The notes under the pieces: model-generated | What the model was told of the DNA's origin: nothing | Database searches by the model: none | Seen by the model: only the letters and a program-made list of their open reading frames with translations | Made by a program: the position numbers and the translations under genes | From: Spongilla lacustris | Taxonomy: Eukaryota; Porifera; Demospongiae; Spongillida; Spongillidae | NCBI GenBank assembly: GCA_949361645.1 | Contig: OX442418.1 | Location: 2,499,771 to 2,563,770, forward strand | Direction of reading: 5' to 3' | Length of the DNA: 64,000 nucleotides | In this document: piece by piece, positions 23,321 through 34,559 of the stretch | Layout: each line of letters starts with the position of its first letter | Numbering within the stretch: the first letter of the stretch is position 1

Positions 23321-25849
23321 GTGACTTGTTTGGGTGCGCGTATACGGATGAAAAGGAGGCAAGTTTTATTGCACGAATCGTGGTCCGTTCCGATTGCGAA
23401 GAAAGATAAGAGAGTTCCAACGGGTGATTCAGGTACCGCCGGAGCTGTGGGGCAAACGTCACGAAGTGCGGTTTCGAATTGTGGGACTGACGAATTCGAA
23501 GAGAGTAGTTCTGTATGTTGTCGTAGCAGTACACTTGAATACAACCAGAGAGAGTTGACATCAACGTCAAACGAATCTGTAATCGTTGCAAACACGGCTA
23601 GTTATTCGGACAAAGATGGAGAAAGCAGGCAAGTAGACATAATGCCAGTTGACTGTACTGCAACAGATGAAGGTCAATTGGACTGTACTTGCATTTGCTG
23701 TAGCAATGAAATGGAGGCCTATCAACCGAAACAGAGGGATATATTAGAACAGTTTTATAGAAAAGGTAGGCATGTTGTGCTATCCTGGTATAAAAAACAC
23801 GTTTGGATAACATTGTGTGTATCAAAAAAGAAAATATTTTGCTTATACTGCCGATACGTGCTGAAGCATAATATGTTTTCGCCGTGTGGAGTTAAACCCG
23901 ATGCAGCATTTACGACAAGGGGTTTTGAAAATATTAAAAAGGCTATTGAAAGGTTTCTTGCTCATGAAAGTTCAGCACCCCATAACGAGGCAAGGATGAA
24001 ATGGGAATTAAAATTCAGGCCAACTTTAGTGCAACAATTGAGTGTGGAATCTGCTAAAGCTCAGACTCAAAGACGAATGGGGCTTCTGAGGCAGCTGTTT
24101 GCAATGAAGTTTCTTTTATGTCAAGGCCTTTCGTTGCGTGGTCACATTGAAAAAGAAGGTAACTTGCCTAAGCTGCTTTCCGCATGGAGTGAAGTTACTG
24201 ATAGCGCCGGCTTAAAACATTGGACTGAAGCAGGGAAATATATGTCTCACGATATAATAAACGAGTTGATTACAATAATGGGGAATACTGTATTGCGTGA
24301 AATTCTTACAAAAATTAGGGGCCTTGTACCTGGATGGTATGCAGTAATTGGTGATGAAGCAACAGATGTACAATATTGTGAACAATTCAACGTTTCAATC
24401 AGATACGTGGATGATGACTACACCATCAACGAAGATCCTATTGGCATGTTTAGTTTACCAGATACGTATGCCGAGACTATCTGCTCAGTAATTAAGGACA
24501 TACTTTTGCGATGTTCTATACCTCTTTCTCTTTGCCGCGGGCAAGCGTATGATGGAGCGGCCGTCATGAAGGGCATAAGAAGTGGAGTGTCAACAAGGAT
24601 AAGAAATGATGTTCCGCAGGCTCTGCCAGTGCATTGTCTTGCTCACTGCCTAAATCTTTGCCTTCAGGATGCAGGAAAACAGATTAATCTTCTGCGAGAT
24701 GCCATTCAACTTGTCAGAGAAATCGTGCAACTAATAAATTGCTCTCCGAAGCGAAGGCATCTTTTCACAGAGTATCTTCTGGCCGAGAGTGATAAACCGT
24801 CTGGTGGACTTAAACCACTGTGCCCAACACGATGGACCGTGAGAGCAGCCGCCATGGAAGCTGTCATCATGCAGTACAGCGTGATTATGGAAACTCTGCA
24901 TGGAAGATGTTCATCACAATACCCGGGACGAATATGGGCTAAAGGCCGGTGGACTACTTGCAGCCCTTGAAAAGTTTGAGACCTTTTTTAGCTTGAAATT
25001 GGGATGCCTTCTTTTTGGATGCTCCGAAAATACTTCTAAAGTACTTCAGGCTAAAGACATCACAATGCAAGAGGCTGTGAAAGCAATTTCTGTAACACAA
25101 TCATTTTATAAACGCCAGAGGCAAGATGAAGCATTTAATACCTTTTTTGATCGTGTTGAGCAAGATTCGCGTTCATTGAACATTGGCTTGCCAGTTCTGC
25201 CAAGATATCGAAAGCCTCCACAGAGATTTGGTGGGGATACTCAGCATGAGTTTATGCAGCCTCGTGAGTATTTTCGACAAAAGTATTTTGAAGCCTGCGA
25301 CATATTGATTGGAGAACTTAGTGACCGTTTTGAACAAGAGGATGTGATGAAGCCTGTTCTTTGCATGGAATCTATATATTACTTAAGTCAGCTTGCGGAG
25401 AAACATGTACCTCTGAGTTAAAATCATTTTCAGAATCAGTCTTTCAGGCCGATTTTTCTATTCCACAACTGGAAAAGCAACTTTCTATACTCGTCGATGT
25501 GATTCGTGTGGAGCTACCAGACGTAAAACGGGTCACGAACATTCGCACAATATGCACAGCAATGGAAGCTCATGCAAACCGACGTATGCTTTCTGAAATA
25601 CACAAACTTTTGCGGCTATTTTTAACCATTCCAGTAACATCGAGTACGTCAGAAAGAAGCTTTTCGACGATGAGACGGCTGTTAACCTATTTGAGATCCT
25701 CCATGACAGAAAGTAGGTTTAATAACTGCTTCATCTTGCATGTACATAAAGAGCTAGCAGAATCCATTAATCTGGAGGAAGTAGCCAAGGAATTTATATC
25801 ACGAAATGATCAGCGAATTCGCTACTTTGGCACATTTCCACCGTCTTAA
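23321..25849 (+). pseudogene. hAT transposase (ZMYM1/DUF4371-like), two frameshifts
   Basis: The first frame, 23321-24970, holds a TTF-type zinc-finger-like region (FCLYC, CGVKPDAAFTTRGFENIKKA) and the catalytic core with GDEATD, CRGQAYDGAAVM and VHCLAHCLNL. The second, 24900-25421, continues with YGLKAGGLLAALEKFETFF. The third, 25361-25849, carries the dimerisation domain (IPVTSSTSERSFSTMRRLLTYLRSSM). Single-base shifts near 24895 and 25390 break the protein, so the copy is inactive unless the shifts are sequence errors. In intact relatives the product cuts and pastes hAT ends. Composition is close to the surrounding DNA. Confidence 0.9.
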
Positions 25850-25948
25850 GCTTAATTGCATATCCCATGTTGTGTACGCGTGTATGAATATAATTATCTC
25901 TTTGACCACCACTGCCCCCCCAAATATAGACACCCTCCGCCGCCGCTG

Positions 25949-27537
25949 GTCAATATAGGCTTTTTTGAGAAATCCGCCCGGCCAAATGAAAAAACTCTTC
26001 TAGAAACGTGTACTCAAGAGACGGGTGTATTTGTTTCTGTTTAGGGTGTAACGGGGCTTATTTTCTGCGCGTCGTGCCAACGCTTTGAAAAGGGCAGATT
26101 TTTTTACGTAGCGAAGTGGTCCTCTCATATCGTATATGTGCGAAACACACATAGGCCCTACTAGTATGCTTGGAAAACAAAAATCACACACTTTTCATTG
26201 CATTTTCTATTTCGACTTAGCTTTTCTGGCCTCAAAGACTCCAGTTTGGAAGCACACTGACTCACACTCAGGTGTACTAGCCTTCGGCCTTCGGGCTACG
26301 CCTAATAATTAAGTGTCCTTGGGCAGTTGGCCATACTCATATGTCCTGTATACACGACTGATTGAAATGGTTGTGTGCTTCGTTCCCCCATCAGCCCAAA
26401 GCTTGCATGCATTCATGATTGCACATGTCAGTCCACCCATGGTGTTCGAGTAGGTGCATGTTTACTGTCCTTTTCATGCTAAGAGCCTGTTCTATGGCTT
26501 TACCATACACCTGTATACAATTTCTTTACTGCTGCTTCTTGTACTTGCACGCTCTGGAGGGATATCAAACAGTGTCATTGGCATTGCGTATGTCCATTGC
26601 AAAGAATGTCAAATAAGAGCTCCATTGAAAAGGCAGCACGGGTATATTTTGTTTGAAGCTCTCGTTTTCCACCCTTATATAGTTCAGTTATGACCAAATA
26701 CTCTCTGACAGAACTTCTGGACATGACGTCATTGCGTGTTTCTCATTGTCGTCGTATGTCAAATTTTACAGATGGGTGTGGTACGTGCATTATTCATTAG
26801 TTACATGGTCCCGAGTAACCGTGTTGTTCTCTCACCAGAAAACAAGCCCCAGCATGTACTAAACGCAAAGGTGAAGTACAATGATCGCTCTTTGAGTAGG
26901 AGAAGTTTTTAAAACCATCTGCCGGGCGGGTTTCGAGAAAAATCGGTTGCCGCCTGAGCACTTAATGAAGATATAAAAAGGCGTGCCTTCAATAGTCACA
27001 TGCGCGGCAATTATGGGCCAAAGTAGAGCGTACTTTAACTGTGCGTATCATTCTTTTTAAGTACGAAATTGGTTGTGGAATAGCTCAAAAGCATAATGGT
27101 TGTGTATATTGAATTGGTAGTGGCAAGCAGCGACTCTGAACGTAAACCACAAAATAATTAGCTTCTCTAGGATCCCAAATACCAAAATACCGTAATGTTC
27201 GAATGTGTTCTAATTAGCAACCTAATGTCCAGCTCGAAACAGCCGTGAAAAGATAGTGTTAACAATCCTTGGACGAATAAGGTGCGCGTATTCATTCGAT
27301 GGAATTGGTCCGTTTTTTTGAGTTGCCCAGTACACGATCTCCCCACTTGTATATACTATTTAAACATGTACCCAAAGGTATTATCTTTGACAAAATCCAC
27401 ACACACACAAGCCTGCTAAAGCATGTTTAGCTATAGCGTACCAGTAAGCTCCTTTGCTAAGGATCTCTTGACAAAATGAAAAACCCGCGCCAAAAATTGT
27501 ACCGTTACGTGGTCTTAAATTTTTGTGTACGGGGTGC
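25949..27537. other. Spacer
   Basis: No gene is recognised. CCTTCGGGCTACGCC at about 26288 resembles one arm of the foldback family. The remainder has only short unsupported frames. Confidence 0.4.
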
Positions 27538-28181
27538 TCGAGGTGGCTTGTCTGTCACTGGGGGGGCAAATACACACTCTGCCGCCCCCCCCCTCCCACG
27601 CACACATACACAAACACACGTGCTGCCTTTCTGTCAGAATTTCTTATCTCGTTACAGGGGCGGATGTAGGATTTTGGCGAGGAGGAGGTGGGTTCCACAT
27701 GAAGAATTGACGAAAGAGCTAGAGAGGGGCGCGCGCGAAATTTTTGTGGTGCGCGTTCTAATTTTTCCACAGATTGTATTGGAAACTAAGGCAATCAACA
27801 CCAATAAATAGTGCCCTCTGTTCGAGCAGCACGATAACAATAACAAAAACTGGTAGCAATTAACACGTAGCCGATTCTAGATCTCATGACATCAGTCAAG
27901 CCGAAATTTTGGCCGGAATTATTTACAACTATAGAGAAATGTACTTGGATTGTTTACCTACGTAACAGTACTATTACGTAACAAATACTATAAATGCATA
28001 TCACGTGGGGTGAAATCCCGCCTTCTTTCCTCCGATAGCCGACGTTCGCTATTGATGAACTCGTCCCCAGAATTATGACTCGATACTATCATCTTAAATT
28101 TTTAAAAACACATTTCGTGTAATTTTCTTGGCGGCTGGTGCGCCCCTATCGTCATTTTAGCGCCCCCTTTTTAAGGCCCGC

Positions 28182-28218
<37 letters not shown>

Positions 28219-28250
28219 ATTGCCCCCCCTGCCCCCCCGGCCACCTCGCC
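27538..28250 (+). mobile_element. Non-autonomous hAT-type element, copy 2 (worn ends)
   Basis: This is the same family as 18916-19696: CGAGGTGGCTTGTCTGTCACTG at the left, a G run of 33 at 28184-28216, and GGCCACCTCGCC at the right. The outermost CAGTGG bases are lost and flanking duplications are not exact, so this copy is older or damaged. Confidence 0.85.
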
Positions 28251-28624
28251 TTTGGTGCTTTGAACTACCTAGCTATGTTTTGTGACTTGAAAAGTGTTTA
28301 ATACTCGCATGTGAGCCAATTATGCTTGCAGCTAGGGGCGGAGACTTAAAACAGGTGATGCTCTGAAAATTACGATCGAGGAATAAGCAGCCCCCGTACC
28401 CAGCTGAGCAGGGCGGCCCTACTGTTCCAACTGCGTACCAGGACTCCGGAACCAAAGGGGTATAACTGATTATAACATAGATTAAATAGTGCGAAATATG
28501 GTGTCATGGGCCTGTGAAAGCCGTAGTGAGGCCCGGGGTAACATATCATTTGAGGGCCCCATAGGCTCTGAAATAATATAAGTGGTGTATATGATAATAA
28601 TAATACCCTGATGGCAGTAGGAGT
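28251..28624. other. Spacer
   Basis: No gene or repeat is recognised between the hAT-type copy and the Mutator-like element. Confidence 0.4.
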
Positions 28625-29742
28625 TAGTCTCGTACCCAGACCCTCAACCGCAGCTGCGGATGGATTACATCACCGCTACGCGGAAAGAGGGTCTGGAGAA
28701 ATTGCTTACTTTTTTGTGACCAGTGGGCAGTCCCGCCGTTGAATTTTCAACGGGACAATCATATTGCAGGCATGCGGTGATTTGCATTTTTGATAGAATT
28801 CATACATGAAAGTCACGCGCTCAACATGGACGTATACATGTATGTTTAGCTGCTCAGGCACCTGGCTACGATAGCGATACTCCAGAGCAACGCTTGGTTA
28901 TAGAAAGCATCGTGAGGATGTGTTCGTTAGTCTTCCGACTGGGTCGGGAAAGTCGTTGTGCTACTGGCTTTTGCCAGCAATTTTTGACAGGCGAAGGGGG
29001 AGGAGTGGATCGATCTTGGTAGTTGTTAGCTAGTCCCCAAAGGGCATAAGCCATTGATGAAGGACCAGATGCGCTCACTAAGAAGGGAGCAACAGCAGTA
29101 CGCTAGTGAGTGGTTGCTGAGCAAGAGATTGCATGAGGTTCCTCTAAGTGAGCGGAGCCTGCCCTGTGGCTGCTGGGAGTGAGGCTGTGTCTGATGTGGG
29201 AGTGGTGTGGCTGCTGGGAATGAGGCTGTGTCTGATGTGGGAGTGGTTGTTGTGGCAATTGGAAGTTAGTCCTGAGGACATAGAAACCAGCTCCATTCCT
29301 TCTCCACTTTGAACACGTGATTTAATTTCTTTTTCTAGATCATCCAAGTGCTGATCAGTTTAACTTTCCATATAAACTAAAGCAGCCCATACAAAGCCAA
29401 CAAACACATTCAGTCTTATACAATGTAGTACGCACAGAACTAGCTATAGGCAGATACGGAACCAAGTCTCCTGCTGATCGTGAACTGCTGTGCAATATTC
29501 TTCTGCTATTTATTAGCGCTTCATTGGCGCACATTACACGCATCTCGTTCGCAGAACCTCAAGTCAAGAAAGCGATGACATCACCGCACTGCAACCCGCA
29601 GCGCGTGACAGGGGTATGAGTGAATTTAATTAAGGACCGCCCACTGGTCACAAAAAAGTAAGCAATTGCCCCAGACCCTCTTTCCGCGTAGCGGTGATGT
29701 AATCCATCCGCAGCTGCGGTTGAGGGTCTGGGTACGAGACTA
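28625..29742. mobile_element. Mutator-like element, 1.1 kb
   Basis: Long terminal inverted repeats start TAGTCTCGTACCCAGACC and run about 70 bp at each end (through CGCAGCTGCGG and ACCGCTACGCGG). Perfect 9-bp duplications AGTAGGAGT lie at 28616-28624 and 29743-29751. A 9-bp duplication points to the Mutator/MULE superfamily. The inside has only short frames and no recognised transposase. Confidence 0.75.
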
Positions 29743-29751
29743 AGTAGGAGT

Positions 29752-30125
29752 GTCTGCAAGATCAGCTGCCCTAGCCACTGAAGGCCGAAAGCACAGAGCC
29801 ATGACTATGAACAATAAAATGCGGAGAAGTTGGCTGGTTGTGTGTTCCCCTGGTAGCCAAGACCTATGGTGCATGGAGAAATGAAGCTGTTGAAGCCTTC
29901 TCTCAGCTAGTCTCGTACCCAGACCCAAATGTACGTAACGATGGATTACCGCTTACAGTATAACATCACGTACGCTGTACGTTTGGGTCTGGGTACGAGG
30001 CATCTCGGCATACCACCCTTACATGCAGGCCCAAGTCAGCAGTTCTTGGAGACATCTATGGCAGGCTGAACCTCCATCTAGTGAGTGCCAATGCCTTTGC
30101 CATCCTCACCAGATGTATCTTGCAT
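29752..30125 (+). pseudogene. Retroelement C-terminal relic, split by a MITE
   Basis: Sequence before the small element reads ATEGRKH, GWLCVPLVAKTYGAWRNEA and AFSQL. After it the relic resumes with SRHTTLTCRPKS, GDIYGRLNLHLVSANA and FAILTRC. The relic was therefore present before the MITE landed. Frames are shifted between segments. Confidence 0.75.
29908..30000. mobile_element. Small MITE of the TAGTCTCGTACCCAGACC family
   Basis: About 93 bp with TAGTCTCGTACCCAGACC at the left and its inverse GGTCTGGGTACGAG at the right. It is inserted within the retroelement relic. A clean target duplication is not seen. Confidence 0.75.
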
Positions 30126-30149
30126 TAAATGTAGGTTAGATGTACAATG

Positions 30150-30690
30150 TATTATGTATTCTGTACCAACTTTTTCATAATAAAGCTCAACTTTGCCCTA
30201 AGCTAGGTGGGCTAGGCCTTCGCTCCCTCTCTCTTCACTCGTGTGCTGCCTTTATCTCTTCACTAGCAGCCTCAGACTTAGGGAGCCCAGACAATATTCA
30301 CTACAGCAAGCTGTTTCCCATTGTAACGCCCAGGTTTCTCCACAGGACTCTCTTACTGTGGAGGCAGTGCTTAACACTCCTCCTCAACAGAAAGCACTAT
30401 CTTTAAAACTTGACACCCACATGTTCCAAGCTCTAGTTTCTTCTGCTTCACCAGCCAACAAAGCTCGCATGTTGTCAGCGCATCTGCCCCCCATGCAAGT
30501 TCTTGGGTCTCTGCCATCCCCTCTGTAGGCTTGAACATGCACCTGGATACAGAAGAGTGCCAAGTGGCTATCAGATGGTGGCTAGGCCTCAACACATCAA
30601 CCGCTTCTTCTTGCCCCTTCTGCACCACTAGCCCATCCGTTGATGCATATACAAACGATGGTCCCAAACGGTTTCTCGAGCTTTAGTATA
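30150..30690 (+). pseudogene. Retroelement protein relic, copy C
   Basis: Pieces in different frames read LGGLGLRSLSLHSCAAFISSLAASDLG (30205-30290), KALSLKLDTHMFQALVSSAS with ANKARMLSA (30390-30480), and CQVAIRWWLGLNTS with CPFC (30560-30625). This is the part of the protein upstream of the Cys/His cluster. It stops before HHALTC. Confidence 0.7.
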
Positions 30691-30879
30691 ATGACAGCTG
30701 GAATGAAGTCATGTGGCACAGTGTGTTGACCCAACCCCCAAATCAAAATTGCAATCCAGAGCTAAGTCGTAGGGTTTTGTTTCAGGGTTAGGGTTAGGTG
30801 TTAGGGTTAGGGAGTCGTGTATGTAATGTATAATTTCAGTAATAATAAATTATATAATAATAATAATAATAATAATAAT

Positions 30880-30985
30880 GTCAAAATCAAAGGCAACAGA
30901 TGACATTTATGGTCGCTTAAACCTGACCCTAACCAGGTCTGTGGCCAGGGCTATCCTGGCCAGGGGTGTAAGGCCAAAATAGACG
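30880..30985 (+). pseudogene. Retroelement relic, extreme C-terminus
   Basis: DDIYGRLNLTLTRSVARAIL is encoded just after an (AAT)n run. It is the last motif of the same family. Confidence 0.6.
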
Positions 30986-31309
30986 TTACGGTGCTCATAT
31001 CGAACTCTTTAGTATAAGTTTTGTGTATGTCATATATATATTATAGATGTATCACTGTGTCATTACTATGTGTACTTGTAATTGTAATTTTTATTATCAT
31101 TACAATTATAAGTTTAGAGTTGAACTGTAGGCTTACATGCTGTACATAAGCAAATGCCACTGCAATGCTGTCTAGATGCTTTGCCTCAGACATGTAGACT
31201 GTTAGATTAGGTAGTTAAATATATACATTCATGTTATGTGTATCTACTGCTATTATAAAATTAATAATAATATGGAGCTGGGCTACCAGAACTTACATGT
31301 ACATATTGA

Positions 31310-31720
31310 GGTACATACATGTATACATATGTGCCACAGCAAGTCTCACCCAGCTGACATCTTGCTACCCAACTGGTTCTTGGGCAAAACAGCAACACTT
31401 GATGTCTCAATCACCTCACCACAAAACCATCTAACACTTTTGGAAGTGGGAGTGTTGGCCAAGACTGCTGCTCAGGTCACAGAGGCAAGGAAACACCAGG
31501 CCAAAGACCCCGTGTGTGTGTTCCCATGGTGGCTGAATCATATGGAGCCTGGGGTGAAGAGGCCTCTGCCATAATCTCTTCAATCTCCTCAAGACTTGCC
31601 ACCTGCACATGCAAGCCAAAGTCTGTGGTGCTCAATGACATTTATGACCGGCTGAATGTTGACGTAGTTCATGCCAATGCCACAGCTATCCTTTCAAGGA
31701 TAGCACCAGCAGCATAGAGC
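31310..31720 (+). pseudogene. Retroelement protein relic, copy D
   Basis: PADILLPNWFLGKTATLDVSITSP, TEARKHQAKD, CVPMVAESYGAWGEEA and ASRLATCTCKPKSVV-type motifs follow each other to a stop at 31717, with one frame change near 31515. It represents the final third of the protein. Confidence 0.75.
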
Positions 31721-31836
31721 AGGACATATTGTTACTTGTGTTTTTGCTCTTTGAATCATTATTTAGTTTATATGTGGTAGGTTATGTGCTTGTGCATGTA
31801 TCCGTAATAATAATAAAAATAAGAATAATAATAATA

Positions 31837-32668
31837 ACCAATTGATTTGCTGTGCACCTTGCAATTAGACCAAATTGTTGCAAGTCCCAGGTCACTTCGG
31901 CTCTCTATGGCAGGTTAAACCTGGTCCTAGTTAGAGCTAATACCAGAGCTCTGTTGTCCCATTCATTGGTTACTGGATGTTAGTCTCATCACCTTCTCCC
32001 TCCTAATGAATTGGTTTTTGTTTAGTAACTGTGTAGCTTAGAACTGTAACAATGTTGTGTATGTTCATTTATCTTTCTAATACCAGTCTGATATTCACAC
32101 ATGATTAAATGATTTCACATTAGAACATCATAATAGTATGTAGTCACACATATATTCTTTGCCAAAAAAAGGAGAAAAAAGACACAGCCATATAACAATG
32201 TATACACTGAAATTTGCAATGAATTTTTTAAATTTAATATCAAATGAACATGGCTGTTAAATTTGTATGTGTTAAATATCTACAACTATACTTCATTATA
32301 ATGTCAGCATCATGGTTAGCAATGAACACACTTCCATCTGTGGAATTTAGAACAACACCACGAAGTCCATTTAATCCCTTCACAGTATGGATCTTCTTTC
32401 CATCAGGGTCAAAAATGGAGAGACAATTCATACCATTCTCACAAACAAGACTATAACCTTCACCATCAATGGCTATTCCATAGGGACCCTTCACATCACC
32501 ATAGTTTCGTACATAGACACCTTCATGGGTGAAGACCTTGATAGTGTTTGAACCAGTAGCTGCTACATGAATGTTTCCCTTGAGATCTAAGGCAAGACCC
32601 CATGGACATAGAAAGCATTGGTTGCCAATCATATCACCATCTATGGTCAATAAACAACCTCCATTATG
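31837..32668 (-). repeat. Segmental duplication of the TRIM gene 3' end
   Basis: This block is nearly identical to about 34163-34945 and includes the last part of the TRIM-NHL gene, its 3' flank and a retroelement end beyond it (GCTCTCTATGGCAGGTTAAA). Homology stops sharply within CCTCCATTATG at about 32668. There the NHL sequence is joined to unrelated DNA that runs into another retroelement end (TATGGCAGATTAAACTTGAC). Confidence 0.85.
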
Positions 32669-32692
32669 CCTAAGTCCTTCACAACTTAACAA
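32240..32692 (-). pseudogene. Truncated NHL-repeat fragment, duplicate of the TRIM gene end
   Basis: The open frame of 150 residues matches the C-terminal NHL repeats of the intact gene (GNIHVAATGSNTIKVFTHEG, DGEGYSLVCENGMNC, VFIANHDADIIMKYS), with a few changes. The RING, B-boxes, coiled coil and filamin domain are missing, and so is a plausible start. The first codons come from the junction and the end reads past the parental stop. It is a dead duplicate. Confidence 0.85.
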
Positions 32693-32849
32693 ATCTGATC
32701 TATGGCAGATTAAACTTGACCCTGATAAGAGCCAACTCCAGGGCCATTCTATCTAGAGTATGTGTTTGACATTGTGATGTGTGTTTAAATTGTACATGTT
32801 ATTGTATTTAAAAATTAAAATAATCTAATGTTCCTTATCTTGAAATCCT

Positions 32850-34085
32850 TGGTGTGCAAGTAGGAGACCTCACATTCTCTGCTACCATTGTGGCACAAAA
32901 ACGTGCAAGTGCTTTGAAGTTACTGAACCAACTGAGTGAGGTTGGCTCAGCAGACCCTCAAGTTGCCCTGTTATTATTGCGTCAGTGTGGTGGTTTTTTG
33001 CAAATTGGTGCACTTGTCAAGATCAACTCCTCCCTCATTAATGGCTGACGCTTTGAGATTGTACAATGATGATGTTTGCCAATGCTTCACAGAGTGCACC
33101 TCTGTAGACACCCCAGACCACGCTTGGCAACAGGCCCAACTTAGCCTAAGTAGAAGTGGCCTTGGACTGCGTTGCCTATCACACCACTCTTCAGCGGCCT
33201 ATATTGCTTCCCTCACAGCATCTGACAGTGGTTCCAACACCAATCACCATCTGTTACAATCCCTAAAACTGTACAACCACTTGCTGAGGCTGTATCAATG
33301 GAAGCAGTTTTGGAATTACCAGTTCACCAAAAAGATCTGTCCAGCAGACTTGAATACCAGCAATTCAGGCTGCTCTTCCAATCTCTATCTCTGCCTAATA
33401 GAGCACGACTCCTATCAGCCTCTTCTCCCCATGCTTCTGCATGGATTGACCCATCAGAGTTTCAAGCTGGTATAAAGTGGTGGTTAGGCATTGTTTCCTC
33501 CCAAGGTGCCAACTGTCCATTCTGTCCCTCACACTTATCATCATGCATTAACATGCAAGTACAGGGGTGATGTAGTCTCCTGCCACACAACAGGCTTCGA
33601 GATGTGTTTCTGGAGTTTTGCAGGTGAGCCTGCATTGATGCCTGTGTTGAAGCAGGTAGTGGTCTTGGGCTAGACCAACATCATACAGGACCTGCTGATG
33701 TTCGGTCCCTGACTGGATGTTAGACACGCCAGCTGCCTTTGACATTACCATCACATCACTGCTTAACCCAAATACCTTTACTGAAGCGAGTGTGATGGTA
33801 GGGTCAGCAGCCTTGGCAGCTGAACAGCGGAAGCATAATGCCAATGATGTTAAATGCTCTGAGCTTGGGTGGAAGTGTGTCCCACTAGCTGTGGAGAGCT
33901 ATGGGTGTTGGGGTACAGAAGCTAGGCAGCACCTGGCACGATTGGCTTCTTGTCTTGCTACACGTTACAATACCTCGAAGTCCCAGGCTACCTCGAATTT
34001 GTACAGGAGACTCAACTTGACCCTGGTGAGGGCAAATGTTCGAGCTCTGCTGTCCCGTCCAACGTCCTTTCAAGACACCTGTTAG
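32850..34085 (+). pseudogene. Retroelement protein relic, most complete copy
   Basis: The order of motifs is VGDLTFSATIVAQKRASAL, ADPQVALLLLRQCGGF, CKLVHLSRSTPP, LSRSGLGLRCLSHHSSAAYIASL, RLEYQQFRLLFQSLSL, FQAGIKWWLG with CPFCPSH, then AAFDITITSLLNP, CSELGWKCVPLAVESYGCWG and LYRRLNLTLVRANVRALLSR. They fall in at least four frames: 32936-33475, 33298-33570, the Cys/His part and 33717-34085. Together they show the region downstream of reverse transcriptase. No polymerase motif is present. Confidence 0.8.
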
Positions 34086-34559
34086 ATAGTGTGTTATATA
34101 ATAATCCTTTATTTCTTACGTTGTGTTTGTTATTATATATGTTATCAATAATAATTATTATAACCAATTGATTTGCTGTGCACCTTGCAATTAGATCAAA
34201 TTGTTGCAAGTCCCAGGTCACTTTGGCTCTCTATGGCAGGTTAAACCTGGTCCTAGTTAGAGCTAATACCAGAGCTCTGTTGTCTCTGTTGTCTAATGTA
34301 TTGGTTTTTGTTCAGTAACTGTGTTGCTTAGACCTGTAACAATGTTGTGTATGTTCATTTATCATTCCAATACCAGTCTGATATTCACACATGATTAAAT
34401 GATTTCACATTAGAACATCATAATAGTATGTAGTCACACATATATTCTTTGCCAAAAAAAAGAGAAAAAAGACACAGCCATATAACAATGTATGCACTGA
34501 AATTTGCAATGAATTTTTTTAAATTTAACATGGCTATTAAATCTGTATGTGTTAAATAT

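Larger units (their letters stand above)
23016..25948 (+). mobile_element. hAT transposon carrying a broken transposase
   Basis: The left end CAGGGGCGGCGGAG and the right end, inverted, CAGCGGCGGCGGAG, enclose a hAT transposase reading rightwards. Flanks GTCATTA (before 23016) and GTCAATA (after 25948) look like a worn target duplication. Subterminal G and C runs with GGGGGCAATTGCCCCC (near 23045) resemble those of the small hAT-type elements, which may be derivatives of relatives. A foldback element sits between the left end and the gene. Confidence 0.8.
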
